A DNA stretch of 64,000 nt from Sipunculus nudus (Eukaryota > Annelida > Sipuncula > Golfingiida > Sipunculidae). Shown in pieces: positions 11,089 through 27,986 of this stretch (position 1 is the first letter of the stretch; every line of letters begins with the position of its first letter). The DNA lies in NCBI GenBank assembly GCA_026874595.1, contig CM049306.1:46190019-46254018 (forward strand). The letters are read 5' to 3'. The notes beneath the pieces were generated by a model. It was not told where the DNA came from. It saw only the letters and a list, made by a program, of their open reading frames with translations, and did no database searches. A program made the position numbers and the translations under genes.

Positions 11089-13823
11089 GCGTCTCTCATC
11101 GTTTTCACCCTTACATATACCAACCCCGCCCGTTTTGTTCATAGATCATGTATCCGCCCAGGGGTAAAAATGAAAAAAGGACATTGCAGAGTGCTATTAC
11201 AGAAATTGCTTCCTGGTATATTGGTTTGTTTAATGATTAGATAACACACAATCACTTTTCCCTTTTCTATTTATCTGCATGATATTGAAAATTTAGCTAA
11301 AATGATAAGCTATTTTTTTATTTTTCACACATCAACACAACACACACAAACCCATACAAACACACATGTTTTAGTAATTCAAAATGGCGTTAACATACTT
11401 TATCACCGTACGTATAGTGAGCTTGGAGAAAGACCTGCACGAGTGTACCGTACCGTCTAATGTCTTATAATTCCTGTAAGCGTAATTGGCACTCAGCCGA
11501 CGGTAAATTTTTATCATTTGAGCACGAAAGTGATTCACAGAGTTCATAAGACAGACTCTTACCGGTAGGACGTGGTTTCTTGGCGCTTAGTGTACAACAC
11601 AGCCATTTTTTAATACCAAACCCCGGTGAACGAGATAGGTCACGCAAATCCAAAATTTGGGCACTGTGCTTACGCACACTATTCTATTATACATTTACCA
11701 AACCTGTTGGCTGACGTCACACCGCTACGCCCTTTTAGGCCACTTTTAAAGGCAAGGTTAATCTGTGTATTAAATGACCGTATTTTGTTGACAGAATCCT
11801 ATTTAGTGACTCTTAGATCATTACATTCGAATAGATCTCTTTTTCCACAAGTTATAGGCCTATCGTGTTTGCACACACATGCAATGTTCATTTTATAAGC
11901 TTTCGTAGAACTTCATTTTTAGAACCGCTGGACTAATTTGCTTAAAGGGCAAAGCTATTCATTTGCTAACTTGTGTACATAAAGGCTCAGACAAACAGAA
12001 TATGAGAAACTCATGCTTTTAACAATGAACTTCGCTTTTGGTACAATAGATGTTTGATGTTAAAAGGACTTTGTTGTAAAATGCTTGGCTCCGGAGTCCT
12101 AGGCTGCAGCATTAAAACAGACATTCAGGAACACGGCTTTTACGTGAATTGAGAAATTGTACTAAAGAGTAAAATATGTTGATAAAAACATTGAGGCAGA
12201 GGGTTTTCAAGATATTAGATAAATTATATGAATGAATAGATTTATATAAAACCAGACCAATCGAACATGATATTATTGGAGAAAATAAGTAGTCAACATT
12301 TTTGTGGATAGAGGTTAATTAAACGCGCATATATGCGGAAATACATTTAAGTTGACAACAAAGAATTTTGAGTTAGAACACGTCTATAAATGGGTTAATA
12401 AAACAAAGACCACTTGAAATTTTTACTTGTAGTTTGATAATTGTCAAAAGGGAACGGTGATCAGTTATAAAGGTGTGCTAAAATTAACACTATACCGACA
12501 GTAATCCAACGCAATCGCCAAATGTACGAAAAACGGCATAACGAAATATCGACAGAACGGAAATGGCGTGAAACCGGCTGTTACTTAGCCGTGACAACCC
12601 GACTCAGTAGGCAATCGGATAATTGGGCTGGTAAGCCTACACCAGTCGTGATACAAGTAATATCGAGGAATGTATCGCAGTGGTTTTGCATCAGGTTGCA
12701 TTCATATTGTGGTAAACGGCCCATAATCTCAATATTATGCTAAGAATGATAAATTAACACAATAGTATACATTTGAGCTCACAGCCCAAACTGAAACACC
12801 GTCTCCATGGATACGGGTCCTTTCCTGTATTGCCTGCATGCTGCCTGCATCCTGTAACCCGTACGAGCAATGCTAGTGTTCATGCATGCGGTCATAAATT
12901 CAACAAACATGCCGAGGGATTTACCAATATGCTGGGTTGAAACGGAACTTTTCTCGCTCATGTTTGGTATTATTAGAAAGTACACAAAAATGCTTATGAT
13001 TGGTCTGGTTTATGTTGACTGAAAGTGTACCCCTGAAGGCCATGGAGCGTTTTCAGAAATGACGAAAATATTTGCATCTTCATAATGCCTTATAATGCAT
13101 TCCTCAGATTTAGAAGTAAAGACACCCTCGCGCCAGTGATCTGGTCGTAATGCCAGAGGGTCGATATGACGCTTACTGTACCGTAGCTCTTTTGGACAAA
13201 AAATAAAACATTAAGGCCATACAAAAACATTTATTGTTCTACGTAATAACCGCTAAAATATTTCCCTACAACAATTCTTAAAGTATGGTAAATGGACTAA
13301 TTTTAGTACCCGTCAAGAATTGACGCACAATTATTGACCAAAAAAAATCCGCTTATTGTGCCTCGATTAGTAAAGGGGGAAAAAACAATATTCGCTCGCT
13401 CGCACGATATTTTTGTTCCCATAGAACAACAATTTTTGTTGTGGCCTAAAAAGGCGCCTGTTCAGGTTTTAAGGTAGCAGCGATGAGTACGATATCCAGA
13501 TATGTCACCCAAACGTGTGAGGTTACAGAACAGAAACAGGGTCCCGATGGATTAATTCTGCAAATTACGATAAATATATCTGTATAACATTGATTATGTG
13601 ACATAAAACTGCATGATCTTGGGATTTTTTTACCTCTTTAATGTTTAGAATTTTACTCAATTTCAGCTCGTCAGTATCATTTTAATTTATGTAATAATAA
13701 TTGTGAAGTGATATTATATTATTATATACACTTGAGAGTACATGACTGTGGGTATTTCCCAGAAAATAACGTTAATATGGGTATACCAGATGGTGCTCTA
13801 TATACGGAGGCGGTTAGGGATCC
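11088..13823. other. No gene recognised
   Basis: AT-rich sequence without a recognisable exon, RNA gene or intact mobile element. The open frames here are short and show no family resemblance. Confidence 0.5.
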
Positions 13824-13826
13824 TTA

Positions 13827-14504
13827 TGGGGCTGTCCCACTTAGGCGACTCTACAGGCGACCAGGCTGTCGCCTCATGGTCGCCGGGTGGTCGCCTGTAT
13901 GGTCGCGTGTAGTCGCCTGAAGTCGCCCCAAGGCGCGTGACCTCGAAGCTGTCGCCTCTGGATTTTCAACATGTTCAAAATTCTCAGGCGACAGCTTTTT
14001 TGTCGCCAGTGAGCGTAGCTTGTCTTCTACTGGCGTAGGTGCTGTCGTAGGCTGTCGCCAGCTGACGCGGGTTTTCGTAGGTCCTGTCGTAGGTTGTCCC
14101 CAGGTGACGCGGGTTGTCGTGTGTGTTGTCGCGGGATGTTGTTACTTGAAACAAGGCCCTTCCTTGTCTCCGGCTCCTCACATAGCACATGGTAGAGAAT
14201 CGTCGAAGGTTGTCGCGGGTGGACGTAGCAAGAATTCTTGAGTCGTAGGTTGTCGCCAGTGTGGTCGTAGGTTGTCGTAGATGTGGTCGTAGGTTGTCGT
14301 AGGTGTTTGTCCTTTGTCGCGGCGACTGTGTCGCCGGTTGTCGGCAGATTGTCGCAGCTTGTCGTCAGACAGTCGCTAGCCATGTGTAGCTTGTCGTAGA
14401 CTATTGTGGTAGCGGAAATCCTATCGACGGTTTTTCGGCGACTGTGAGGCGACAGCCTGGTCGCCTGTAGTCGCCTGTAGAGTCGCCTAAGTGGGACAGC
14501 CCCA
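13827..14504. mobile_element. Non-autonomous DNA transposon (PIF/Harbinger-like MITE), 678 bp
   Basis: The element starts TGGGGCTGTCCCACTTAGG and ends with the reverse complement of the same sequence. The terminal inverted repeats are perfect for 35 bp (13827-13861 and 14470-14504). Pairing then continues through CAGGCTGTCGCCTCA, except for a 10-bp extra TACAGGCGAC unit in the right arm. TTA flanks both ends (13824-13826 and 14505-14507). A 3-bp TTA/TWA duplication is the hallmark of PIF/Harbinger elements. The interior is filled with GTCGCC and TTGTCGTAGG motifs, which explains long repetitive open frames on both strands; no transposase is present. The Harbinger assignment rests on the target duplication alone. 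Confidence 0.8.
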
Positions 14505-14507
14505 TTA

Positions 14508-14778
14508 TATACAGCCCGTATCCGTGTTCTCACAAATTGAATCACTCATTTTTTATCATGATTTAGTTTTCATGTCCGGATCCGTATTCGTGTCCGGACA
14601 AGTGGAAATTAAAATTAAAGCTCGATAAGTTGACATATTTGCCAAAGCAGATCACTTTAAACGCACACTGAAATGAAAACAAAACCGTGTCATTGGAATA
14701 GGTGCTTGGACAATCGTTTATAGTGGAATAGCGGAAAACGGCCTTATACATGCCGAAAACAAAAAGCATGCATCCCTG
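14508..14778. other. No gene recognised
   Basis: Unassigned sequence between the MITE and the tandem array. Confidence 0.5.
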
Positions 14779-15067
14779 TATTACTCACTGTTATACGTCA
14801 TACTATACATTACTTACTGTTATAAGTCATACTATATTTACTCACTGTTATACTATTACACATCATACTATATATTACTCGCTGTTATACTGTTATACCT
14901 CATACTATATATTACTCATAGTTATATTGTTATACGTCATGCTAAATATTACTCACTATTATACTGTTATACGTCATACCATATATTACTCACTGTAATA
15001 CTGTTATACGTCATACAATATATAACTCACTGTAAAATACATCATTGTTGTATACATCACTGTTATG

Positions 15068-15124
<57 letters not shown>
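14779..15124 (+). repeat. 28/37-bp tandem repeat array ending in (AT)n
   Basis: About eight units of the ACTGTTATACGTCATACTAT type lie at 14779-15069. The first units are 28 bp and the later ones mostly 37 bp, differing by one internal GTTATACT duplication. The last 80 or so bases, ending in TACATCACTGTTATGCG, are almost identical to the end of the array at 10911-11027. Both arrays run straight into a long (AT)n run (15070-15124 here). This looks like one repeat family with a microsatellite end. It encodes no protein. Confidence 0.85.

Positions 15125-19393
<4,269 letters not shown>

Positions 19394-19471
<78 letters not shown>
19394..19471. repeat. Composite (CT)n-(AT)n microsatellite
   Basis: CT units run from 19394 to 19428 and are followed directly by AT units to 19471. 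Confidence 0.95.
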
Positions 19472-19473
<2 letters not shown>

Positions 19474-22062
19474 TATAACCACATATTCATTAAGTATCAC
19501 CGACATATAAGATTTGACCCTATTATGGCATCAAAGAAACGTTCCTGTGATTCAAGTTTACATTTGACGACATTACATGCAACATCTTCAATAATCATAC
19601 ATATAGAACGTGCTACTGCATGTGTAAGCCATTTTGTTTTTAATAGGTAATTTAGAGCTTTTACATGATATCATGCAGTCGGCATATGTAAAATGTGGCT
19701 TTTTCTGCATATGACCATTGTCCCGGACTACTGTACATTGGAATTATGTTGAAGCTTGGTATACTGCTTTCTTATTTTTGCCTTAGCTCTCTTAGGGTTC
19801 CAAGTCATCCTTGAAATAAAGCAGGCATGGATAATGAGTCCTTTTTTTCCCCAGTCATGTAAATTAAAAAAACAAATACAAATAATGCCTAGATGCCTCA
19901 ATTGATAAAAATGCCTCAAATCAAGGAAAAACGTGGGTATGTTATGAGCCGTGAAGAGAAAGTTTTAACTGTTGTCAAATTTGTCTCTTGTCCAAACAAC
20001 GATGGTGACTTTTGTATTCCTCCATGCAGGGCCGGGAACCCTGTATATGCCTAATGAAGGTTTTCCCTTAACAATGAACTTCCAGATGAAAAAAAAGAAA
20101 AAAATGCCGACAAAATAGGTATACAGAAGGACGAAAGAAACTTCCCGCATCGATCCTTAATATACTTGATAAAACAGCACTGGCTTTTAACCTTGGTCGA
20201 AATGAGAAAACAACTTTTAAAGAATGAGGGTTCAATCAGGAGCATCACATGCTTTACAGAATTATATTACAAATTAGAGCAAAATTAAAATATTTACGTC
20301 TGATAATTCCGTCCGAATGGTGTTAATCAACTTTTCATGACAAATGTAACTGCTCAAATAACTATTTGTAGGGCAGTCAAAGGTCTCAAGAAACTAGATA
20401 TTAATCATTATGGATAAGTCATGTGGAAATACGTTGGATCCTCAGGCATTTTTCATATATAAGTGAGGGTTGGCGATTTTTAATCGTTTTTTATTCTAGG
20501 TTTTCGATTAGAATTTCATTAATCAGGGGACAACAGTTAAATATGTTTTGCTGAACAAATAAGGCACAACTTCACAGAAGTCAATTTCATGTAAATTTTA
20601 TTATTTCATTTTCTTGACAGAAATGCAGTGCTACCATTTATATTTTTTAAAGTATTGTGCTTTTTTACAGTAAGCTATTTTTTTAATACTTTTTTGTACT
20701 TTTTTTCAAGTTTAAATACTTTTTGTAAATTTTTTTAAGCAAAATAACATGGTCAGTTTTGGCTATCCAGTGGTATATCTAAAGATTAAAAGATTTATAA
20801 TGAGATCTGATCATGCGTTTTCCCAGAGTCTTTGTAGGTTCGTGTGTTCTCTGTTGTGTGGGGTTTATGCTGAGCTGTCAGTGGCTTACTGACAAAATGC
20901 CAGGTGCTGAAATGTCAGAAACTGAAGGCTCAACAGGAACAACTCCACACAACACTGTACACATCATTTCTAAAAAAAACAAGGGGGGGGGGGCGAGGAA
21001 CCAATCTTAATTTGCCTTAATAAAGTAACCAAAAAAAAAACAAACAAATGGAACAAGGGGGTTTCTAGGTATCACAATATGCCTTCTGGTCCCGTTGTCG
21101 TTAATGGTTTGGGTGCACAATTCAAAAGAAAGAAAATCATTTATAGGAACCCCTAAATTTTAACCTATGGTAAATCTTATATGCCAGTTGTCACTTTTGC
21201 ACCTCTTGTTTAATCTACCATTCATCCAAAATTTGCTTTTTGTCACATCTAGAGGAGCGAGTCGGTTAATTACATGATCAAAGACTAGCAGTTTTGCTTC
21301 TCACCAACAGAAAATGCTCATTTATCCACGCAATGACTGACGGCGTATCCTCAGATGGAAAAAGGGTTTAGTATGACGTCATAGCACTCATGGTGATATG
21401 GCAGTTCGGGGCTGTACAATTCTGACTACCGAGAGCAGGGGAAATTTGATTCGAGTTTATCAAAGCACTACTTCAACGCAGATCAGCCTGTGATTTTGTC
21501 TCGATTTAAGGAATAATGCTTGCGAGTAATGCTTGGAGTCAAGTGTTGCGATAGAGAAATGTGGACTTAGTGGAATCCATTGGGTGTTTCTTTTGCGATT
21601 TATACAACTATTCCATTGGATGGTCATGACCCAGACTAATTTTAAATATTGTTTCATATTCTTTAAGACATTTGTTTTTGTTTAAAATTTATATTTGTGT
21701 GCTTGCTTAAGTTGATAATGTCTTATTGCGTCCAAGAACGACACGAAAAGAGCCTGGAGGGTAAGACAGCATATACACAGGTAATTTCAGGGGATTGTGT
21801 TTAACAGAGTCAGGACAGATGGCACCCACCGCAATCCATTTTAGCGAAAAGCACGTGTCGCGAGGCTAGTTTCTTGCCTCTGACTCTTTTTGTCTTCAGT
21901 TTCCAGACGCTTTAGATAAAAAAAAGAGCAGGCGATCCCCCTGTGCTCTCTAAAGCCGCCCCCCCCCCGGATAACCTTCCCTCGAAATATACGAACTGTC
22001 TCCCCTCCCATGGGACAGACAAACAGTGTTTGGTCTTTCGTTGTCGTGCGTTGTCGTGGTCA
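19472..22062. other. No gene recognised
   Basis: AT-rich sequence with a G-run near 20985, an A-run near 21032 and a C-run near 21959. No exon or RNA gene is recognised. Confidence 0.5.
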
Positions 22063-22545
22063 TTTTTGTGAACGCGATACCTTTTGAACCACTCAATATT
22101 TTATTCATAGGATTCCAAATGTTATTGTTTCTACCAAAATCTCGTACCGAGTTTGGAAACCGGTGACCTTGACCTTAATTTTCAAGGTCAATTAAGCCGA
22201 AAGATAATTTGTTTGTGAACCCCATTATTTTTTAAGTTACACAGTTTTTCCTTACATTTGCCAGCCACATTGTTTCAATTAAGGTCTTGAATGAGAACGA
22301 AAACTGGTGACCTTGACCTTAATCTGTAAGGTCAAATGAGCCGAAATAGAAATAGTTTGTGAACCCTGTAACTTTTAAACCACCCAATATATTTTCATGA
22401 AATTTGACACGCGAATTATTTCTTCCAAAGTCTCAGGAATGTGCGGAAATTGGTGACTTTGACTTTCATCTTCAAGGTCAAATCTTTAGAAACCTTGGAT
22501 TTTTTATGGACCCCAAACTTTTGAAGTAGTCTATATTTTTTCCTC
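22063..22545 (+). repeat. 145-bp satellite, three units, each with a TGACCTTGA...TCAAGGTCA palindrome
   Basis: The anchor GGTGACCTTGACCTT (GGTGACTTTGACTTT in unit 3) recurs at 22162, 22306 and 22452, giving a period of 144-146 bp. In each unit it is followed by CAAGGTCAA and preceded by a G-AAC-GGTGA block. Phrases such as TTTGTGAACCCC and TTTTGAACCAC-CAATAT repeat in phase. In unit 1 TGACCTTGA and TCAAGGTCA are perfect 9-bp arms (22164-22190). TCAAGGTCA is the extended half-site of monomeric nuclear receptors (ERR and FTZ-F1 type). Repeats with this motif are, from memory, widespread in molluscan genomes. A partial fourth unit trails off by 22545. Confidence 0.8.
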
Positions 22546-25420
22546 AGATTTGGGGATGGGAGGCCCATAGGGAGGTGAGACATATATCTGATTTTGCATC
22601 GCAAAAACAAACCCATTCTAGTCAGTTATATTACAGGACACGGAAACTAGTCAGCTCCGCCAGCCCATACAGGGCTATTACAAAGTTTTCTTAAGTCAAC
22701 CATCCAATATTGTGAGACGATTACGACGGAGGAGGCACTTCTATTGACCAATACGATGTCATGCAGAGAAGCGTCGCCCAGCGAGGGAGTGTTTGTCAGA
22801 GGACTTGTTGTAACCAACTCCTCTGGTGTTTGCTTTGTTCTCTTTCCTCCTGCAAAATAGTGATCATTGAAGCTAAGGGAACTAACTGCCAGGAAGTGTG
22901 TCGGCCATTCTACGCCGGAAGACATACATCAGCCAAAGCCTGGTCAGGAGAGCTCACAAGGCTTGTACCAATCACTACGGCCTGGTCCTCTAGTGGCTTA
23001 AATCTTTAGGACTCTGAAAATATAGTATAGAAAATGTAGCATAGACAGACATACTTTACCAATAGCCTGTCAATTTTTCATGCTGCTCAGGTGTTTAATA
23101 TGTATTATTATAAGTATTATTAATATTATACTTTACATACTTCATTATTCATGACAAATGACCGCAAAGAATTTGTACGCGGTCTTTTTCTTCGTTTTTA
23201 ATAATTCATACGTATGCGTTATCGAAAAGGAAATTAAATAAATTAAATACCTTAATTGCGGTGTTTCCGAATAACATTACGGAGAGAGTAGGCCTTAATA
23301 CCGCTACATAAGGCAGCATATAAAATAATACAGTTTTCACGATTTTTTAAATGTATGTTATCCTTAGTAATATTGCTATATGGCGCTTTGCTTCGATTCC
23401 GACAAAGAGGTTACCTATCACACTTACGACATCTGTCGGCGGAAATTGTACCTGGATGTTCGGGTCCTTTTTTTTCTACAGTAAGATTGTATTTTGTGAT
23501 ATCCAAGGTGATTCATAGTAACAAACAGACTTATTTTTTTAACAGTGAGGTTCCTGCTGGAGTTTCTGGTCTGTATTTGATTTTACTTGACAAGATCTGT
23601 GAAGCTTCAAAGGTGGACCCGAACCCCGCAGACGATCGTTATGTGCAGTGCGCATGCTCGAAGAAAAGATCTATTCATTGAGACAAGTTCATACATGCAC
23701 CATGCACGCAAAATCTTATATCTACCCTGCTATTATATTCCAAATACTTTGTTTCGACCAATAAATTTCTATTTTTAAAAGAAAAAAACTCCTACTACAT
23801 ATTTTTGCCTCCGGATCCGTATAACCATTTATTTTTTATAGTGCAACCTAAACGCAAATATACAGCAGTACAGAGTACACGCCAATTTGACTTTTTGTCC
23901 ACATTAATCTTACCAAGCTGGGTTCAATGGATGTCAATACAGGAGACAATAGCTATCTGGAAATCAAAACGACCCTACCTAATCCAAGTTTGAAAGATGT
24001 ATACCTACAGCTATAGACCTGATCGCCCGGTGTTCTAAAATTACAGGACTCTAGCTCCAATTCTAGTCGCTCGTGAAGAAATACTCGATACTTGTAACGG
24101 CTTTCAGAGCAGCCGGAGTTTTGCATTAATCGAGACGTTCCTTTGAAATTTGAGTATGCCAATAATATGCTAATGTCATCGAAAAACGTTTCAGTATGAC
24201 CATCTCAACGCTCATATGTTATCGATCCAAGCACGACAATCTTACTTAGCTAGCCATGCGTTCATTAAATCCATCTCAAAAACTATACCCATCACTTTTA
24301 CGTTAACTACCTCAACACTGTATGTACCTTGGGCATTTTCTCTCGCTAGGTCTTTGTAACATTCTAACTTTCTTAATTTCTCTCCATTTTCTCTTTTTAC
24401 ATTGACTTGACGTTGGGCATGAACATATGATATGAAAGAGTTTCTGCGATCCTATTTTTTATTATTCTCCTCTTTGCGTTAATCAATCTCATTTTCCATG
24501 ACTCGCTAGATCTTTTTGACTTTCTAACTTTTTTTAACCTTCTTAACTGCATGCTTGTCGCACATGGCATCAAAAAAGGCCTAATATCTCAGTTTGTCCT
24601 TAAGATTCAAGTACATTTTCAATATTATGTCTATTATGATTATCTCTCTTTATTAGCTCATTTTGACTGAATACAAAAGTTCCACAGCAAAACCATCCTG
24701 GCTTACTGGCTTAATATCTCTATTTCACCTATTTTTTACGTTGATATATGTGTGAGTAAGCATATTCCACTTGTATCTGTGTACCATAACCATTAAGTTT
24801 GCTTGACCAGAGGTCCGATCTTGTGCACCTGCGGCAATTCTCAAACAAGGAGAAGAAACATAAGCGAAACGTGAAAGGAATAAGGAAGAAACACCTTGAA
24901 AAATCCTTATTTGTGAAGTTGCGCGGTACGGCCACCAGGTGGCGTGCGTGCTATGTTTATACTTTGTGCTACTGATCGGGCTCGATGTAAGCTTTCTTTC
25001 CTCTTGTTATCAACAAACGGGTTTAGAAGGAAATATTGAGATACTTTAATATTTGCGGTATATTTACGGTATTAAACGGAATACATGTTTCATGCATATT
25101 TCATATACCTGATATGTGAATAGATACCTTTAAGAATAATTTTTATTTCTTTTTATTTCCTCCGTGGATTCACTTTACTTTAGGTCTTTTACTTTAGGTT
25201 TACCATATACGTTCAAAAGTTTTCCATCTGCTGGTTCTATTGGTATACGGGACCACTTATATATTATAAGTCAATTTCTTTTATGTTATCCCGTGGTAAG
25301 CACGTCAAGTTTAGATTTACCCGATAAAAGTTAATATGTTCAGATAATATTCCAGGTTGAATTGCCTTTATATAAAAATCCATTCAACCTAGATTTATCT
25401 CCGTGCTATACACCAAGGGC
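22546..25420. other. No gene recognised
   Basis: Unassigned sequence. The frames at 22647-23009 on both strands and at 23355-23681 show no recognisable domain or splice context. Confidence 0.5.
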
Positions 25421-25423
25421 GTA

Positions 25424-25580
25424 TCCAGGATTTAGGAAAACTTGGGGTCAAACCAAGGACTGATGACAAAGCCCCCCCCCCCCCCGGCCCCCCACCCCCA
25501 ACCCCCCACCCCCGATCCCCTCCACAGACTGGAAAAGGGGGGTCAAGGCCGCAAAAATTGATCTGAACCCCTTAAAAAAA
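25424..25580 (+). repeat. Dispersed repeat of the GGCGGATC-CAGGATTTAGGA type, copy 1
   Basis: GCGTATCCAGGATTTAGGA, GGACTGATGACAAA, a C14 run (25472-25485) and GGAAAAGGGGGGTCAAGGCC occur in order. The same blocks in the same order occur at 28247-28375. This opening phrase is common in marine invertebrate genomes as the edge of non-coding mobile elements. The class is not known to me. Confidence 0.6.
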
Positions 25581-27409
25581 TATATGTTCTCAGCACTTAA
25601 GAGGTGAAAATTAGTGCTTAAAGTATCTTGTAAAAGTATAGGACCATATCTAATTTTTTTTTTTTGGCTTGCTTATCCTCTATGATATTACCGGTATCCC
25701 TTCATCTTCGCATTGCGGCACCCGCAAAACCTTTATAAGCCAAGATGTCACTTTATGAGAAAGTCTGTATCCGCCCAACAGACAAACCAAAAGGACAAAA
25801 CACGTTTACACAGGTGTATATGTCAGGGCGGGAACACGCTGGGGCTTTAAACGGCGTAAGTCGTGTCGTCTGCTGTTTTACGACACTCGGCTGATCTATA
25901 CGCAAGTCTAAGTTTGGAAGACTCGTAGGCGCGGGACGGGTCCGGTAATTTATTGCATCATTCAAGTTGCAGAGCCCCATGTACAACATGTCTGTTCGTG
26001 TCTATAAACGAACACTATTAGCTTAAAATAAACACCCCCAGTTTATTCTATTTTACGACAGTCACGAAGGCTATATAATCGCGACACTTGCTGTAAAAAT
26101 CGATCAGCATGTTTGCAATAATTTCTATAAAGCAATTACAGTTGTATTTTTGTTACTTTGAAACTCGGTTAAAATCGATAATGTGGCAAAAATATAACAC
26201 CGCCTTTATTCAATCGCCTCAGTCGTGGTTTTTTTGCGATTTAAATCTAACCTGACAGCGAATAAATATTTATAATCTGGTAGATTTAATCCCAATATAG
26301 ACTTCAGCCGGTCAGGAAATGTTTCTACATAAGTAGTGTGCTGAATCATTTCTAACATACGAACATTTTTTTAAAACTTCTATTTATATGACACCAGATG
26401 ACGATAACATAGTTCAAGTTTAAGGACAATTCCCGTTCTAATAAAGGTTTATTTATTTCAAATTTCAGATGTTGGCAATTGGAATTCCACATTAAGAATT
26501 ATACCTGTACTCTCTTCGTCCTCATTCATATTTCATTGTATAATTTGTAAAGATTATAAATCTTTAATTTAAATTAAACGGATGCAGATGTTGATGACGT
26601 TTGCTTGCTTTGTATAGCTGTATGTACACTAGCAAGGAAACATAGCACTATTTCTGACGTTTACTTGATTAACTCTGCATAACAGATTGGTTGGTCTTGA
26701 AACAAAGGAATATTTAATTCGATATGGGAGATGGCCTGTGTTAAAAAAAACGCGTGGGCGAACTGTACCGAGTAATTCCAAGCTTTAAATGAGAAATCAC
26801 ACGAGAACATGTTAGAGCAGCCCACATAATAACTGTGTTGGACAAAATATTCAAGACCAAAGACGTCTTTAATGTAGTCACGCCGCTGAAGATCGAGGTG
26901 TTAAGTAACGTTCCTCAAAGTGACCTGGTCCCGTAGGATTCAATCGGTCCAATTAAACCGCAGTCTGCTAGATGTGGCGGGCATGGCTCGTGTCGGTGGC
27001 AACTACAAGCGATCCATTCCGTCCATTTAAACGTGCCACTGACCTTTAACAAATACACTTTAGGGAATTTCAGGTGTTTGCTCCAGACTGGAACAAAATT
27101 GCTCTCCGGTGAAAAAGGATTCTGATGCGTCCGAGACCCCTGCCGCGACAGAAGGATAATTGTGCCTTTTTCGCTCTACTTTCTTCCATCAATAAAATAA
27201 CAATGCGATCTTGGAAACGGTTTTATTTTAATGGAATACGGCTGTACTTAACTTTTTCACTGCCGCAGGAAACAGCCAGTGGACGCTGTTGAGTTGTCAC
27301 TTTGTTACTGGAAACCAGAAGGAGAAGAGTTAGAAGGGTTCAGAGGTCGATCCACCGCATGTATTCATAATTTCACATGCCGGTTCTTTCAATACCTAAA
27401 GCACTTTTT
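25581..27409. other. No gene recognised
   Basis: AT-rich sequence. A minus-strand frame at 25753-25989 has no recognisable domain. Confidence 0.5.
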
Positions 27410-27420
27410 ATGTATGTATG

Positions 27421-27462
<42 letters not shown>

Positions 27463-27502
27463 CACACACATATATATATATACATATAAACATATATATA
27501 TA
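27410..27502. repeat. (TATG)n/(AT)n/(CA)n compound microsatellite
   Basis: TATG units run from about 27410, then a long AT run, then short TACACACA and ACATAT segments to 27502. A further short AT run at 27535-27549 abuts the Penelope-like remnant. Confidence 0.9.
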
Positions 27503-27591
27503 ACCATATTAATCTCGCTTGTGTTTAACTTCGGATATATATATATATAAAGTAGAGCTGCAATAAGTTCATAAAATACATCAATGCATTA

Positions 27592-27644
27592 CTGTCATTA
27601 CCAGCAGGTTTCGTGCTTACTTCATGGCACTCATCAGGTGACTG
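27592..27644 (-). ncRNA. Hammerhead ribozyme motif (left arm)
   Basis: Read on the minus strand: CTGATGA (27637-27631), stem II GTGC/GCAC (27630-27627 with 27616-27613) with a 10-nt loop, then GAAAC. Stem III is ACC/GGT over TGCT, with the cleavage-site A at 27599. Stem I pairs GTCA with TGAC (27642-27639 with 27597-27594); the base pair next to the core (C27638 with A27598 as read on the minus strand) is mismatched. All conserved core bases are present. The very short stem III is typical of the hammerheads in Penelope-like elements. Self-cleavage is plausible but unproven. Confidence 0.8.
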
Positions 27645-27742
27645 AGTCGTGGTGGTTCGTGTTGTTTGCTCATGTTTGGGTGCGTGTGTGAGATTATTTA
27701 CGGTTGGCTAGTCAACTATACATTATTTTGTCAACTACATGA

Positions 27743-27898
27743 ATGCACAATGGAAAAAATCCGCTGCAACATATCAATAAAAAGCCTGTTATAAGACGCA
27801 CATCATACCGGAGACGTTTATTGGAAAAAGTCGAAAGCGTCATCAAACGTATACGTTGGAAAGTCCTTTTCTCCAATAAAAGACGACAAAACAGATAG
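27743..27898 (+). pseudogene. Fragment resembling the N-terminus of a Penelope-like element ORF
   Basis: An open frame of 51 codons from ATG at 27743 to TAG at 27896-27898 lies between the inverted arms. The peptide is highly basic and includes SYRRRLLEKVESVIKRIRWK (residues 21-40). I remember a LLEKVES-IKRMRWKA-F motif from the N-terminal part of Penelope-like element proteins, so the resemblance is specific but from memory. The frame stops where the right inverted arm begins. The reverse transcriptase and GIY-YIG endonuclease domains are missing. A 70-codon frame on the opposite strand over the same bases is a shadow. Confidence 0.55.
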
Positions 27899-27986
27899 CG
27901 ATAACAACTCAACAGAACAGCCAACCGTAAATAATCTCACACACACACACACACCCATCCATGAGCAAACATAAACCACCACAACT

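Noticed and set aside
10704-11144. 146-codon open frame on the plus strand
   Set aside because: It is made of two AT microsatellites and the 37-bp tandem repeat.
14027-14545. 172-codon open frame on the minus strand
   Set aside because: It lies almost entirely inside the MITE at 13827-14504 and is produced by its internal GTCGCC and GTCGTAGG repeats; the peptide is low-complexity without a domain.
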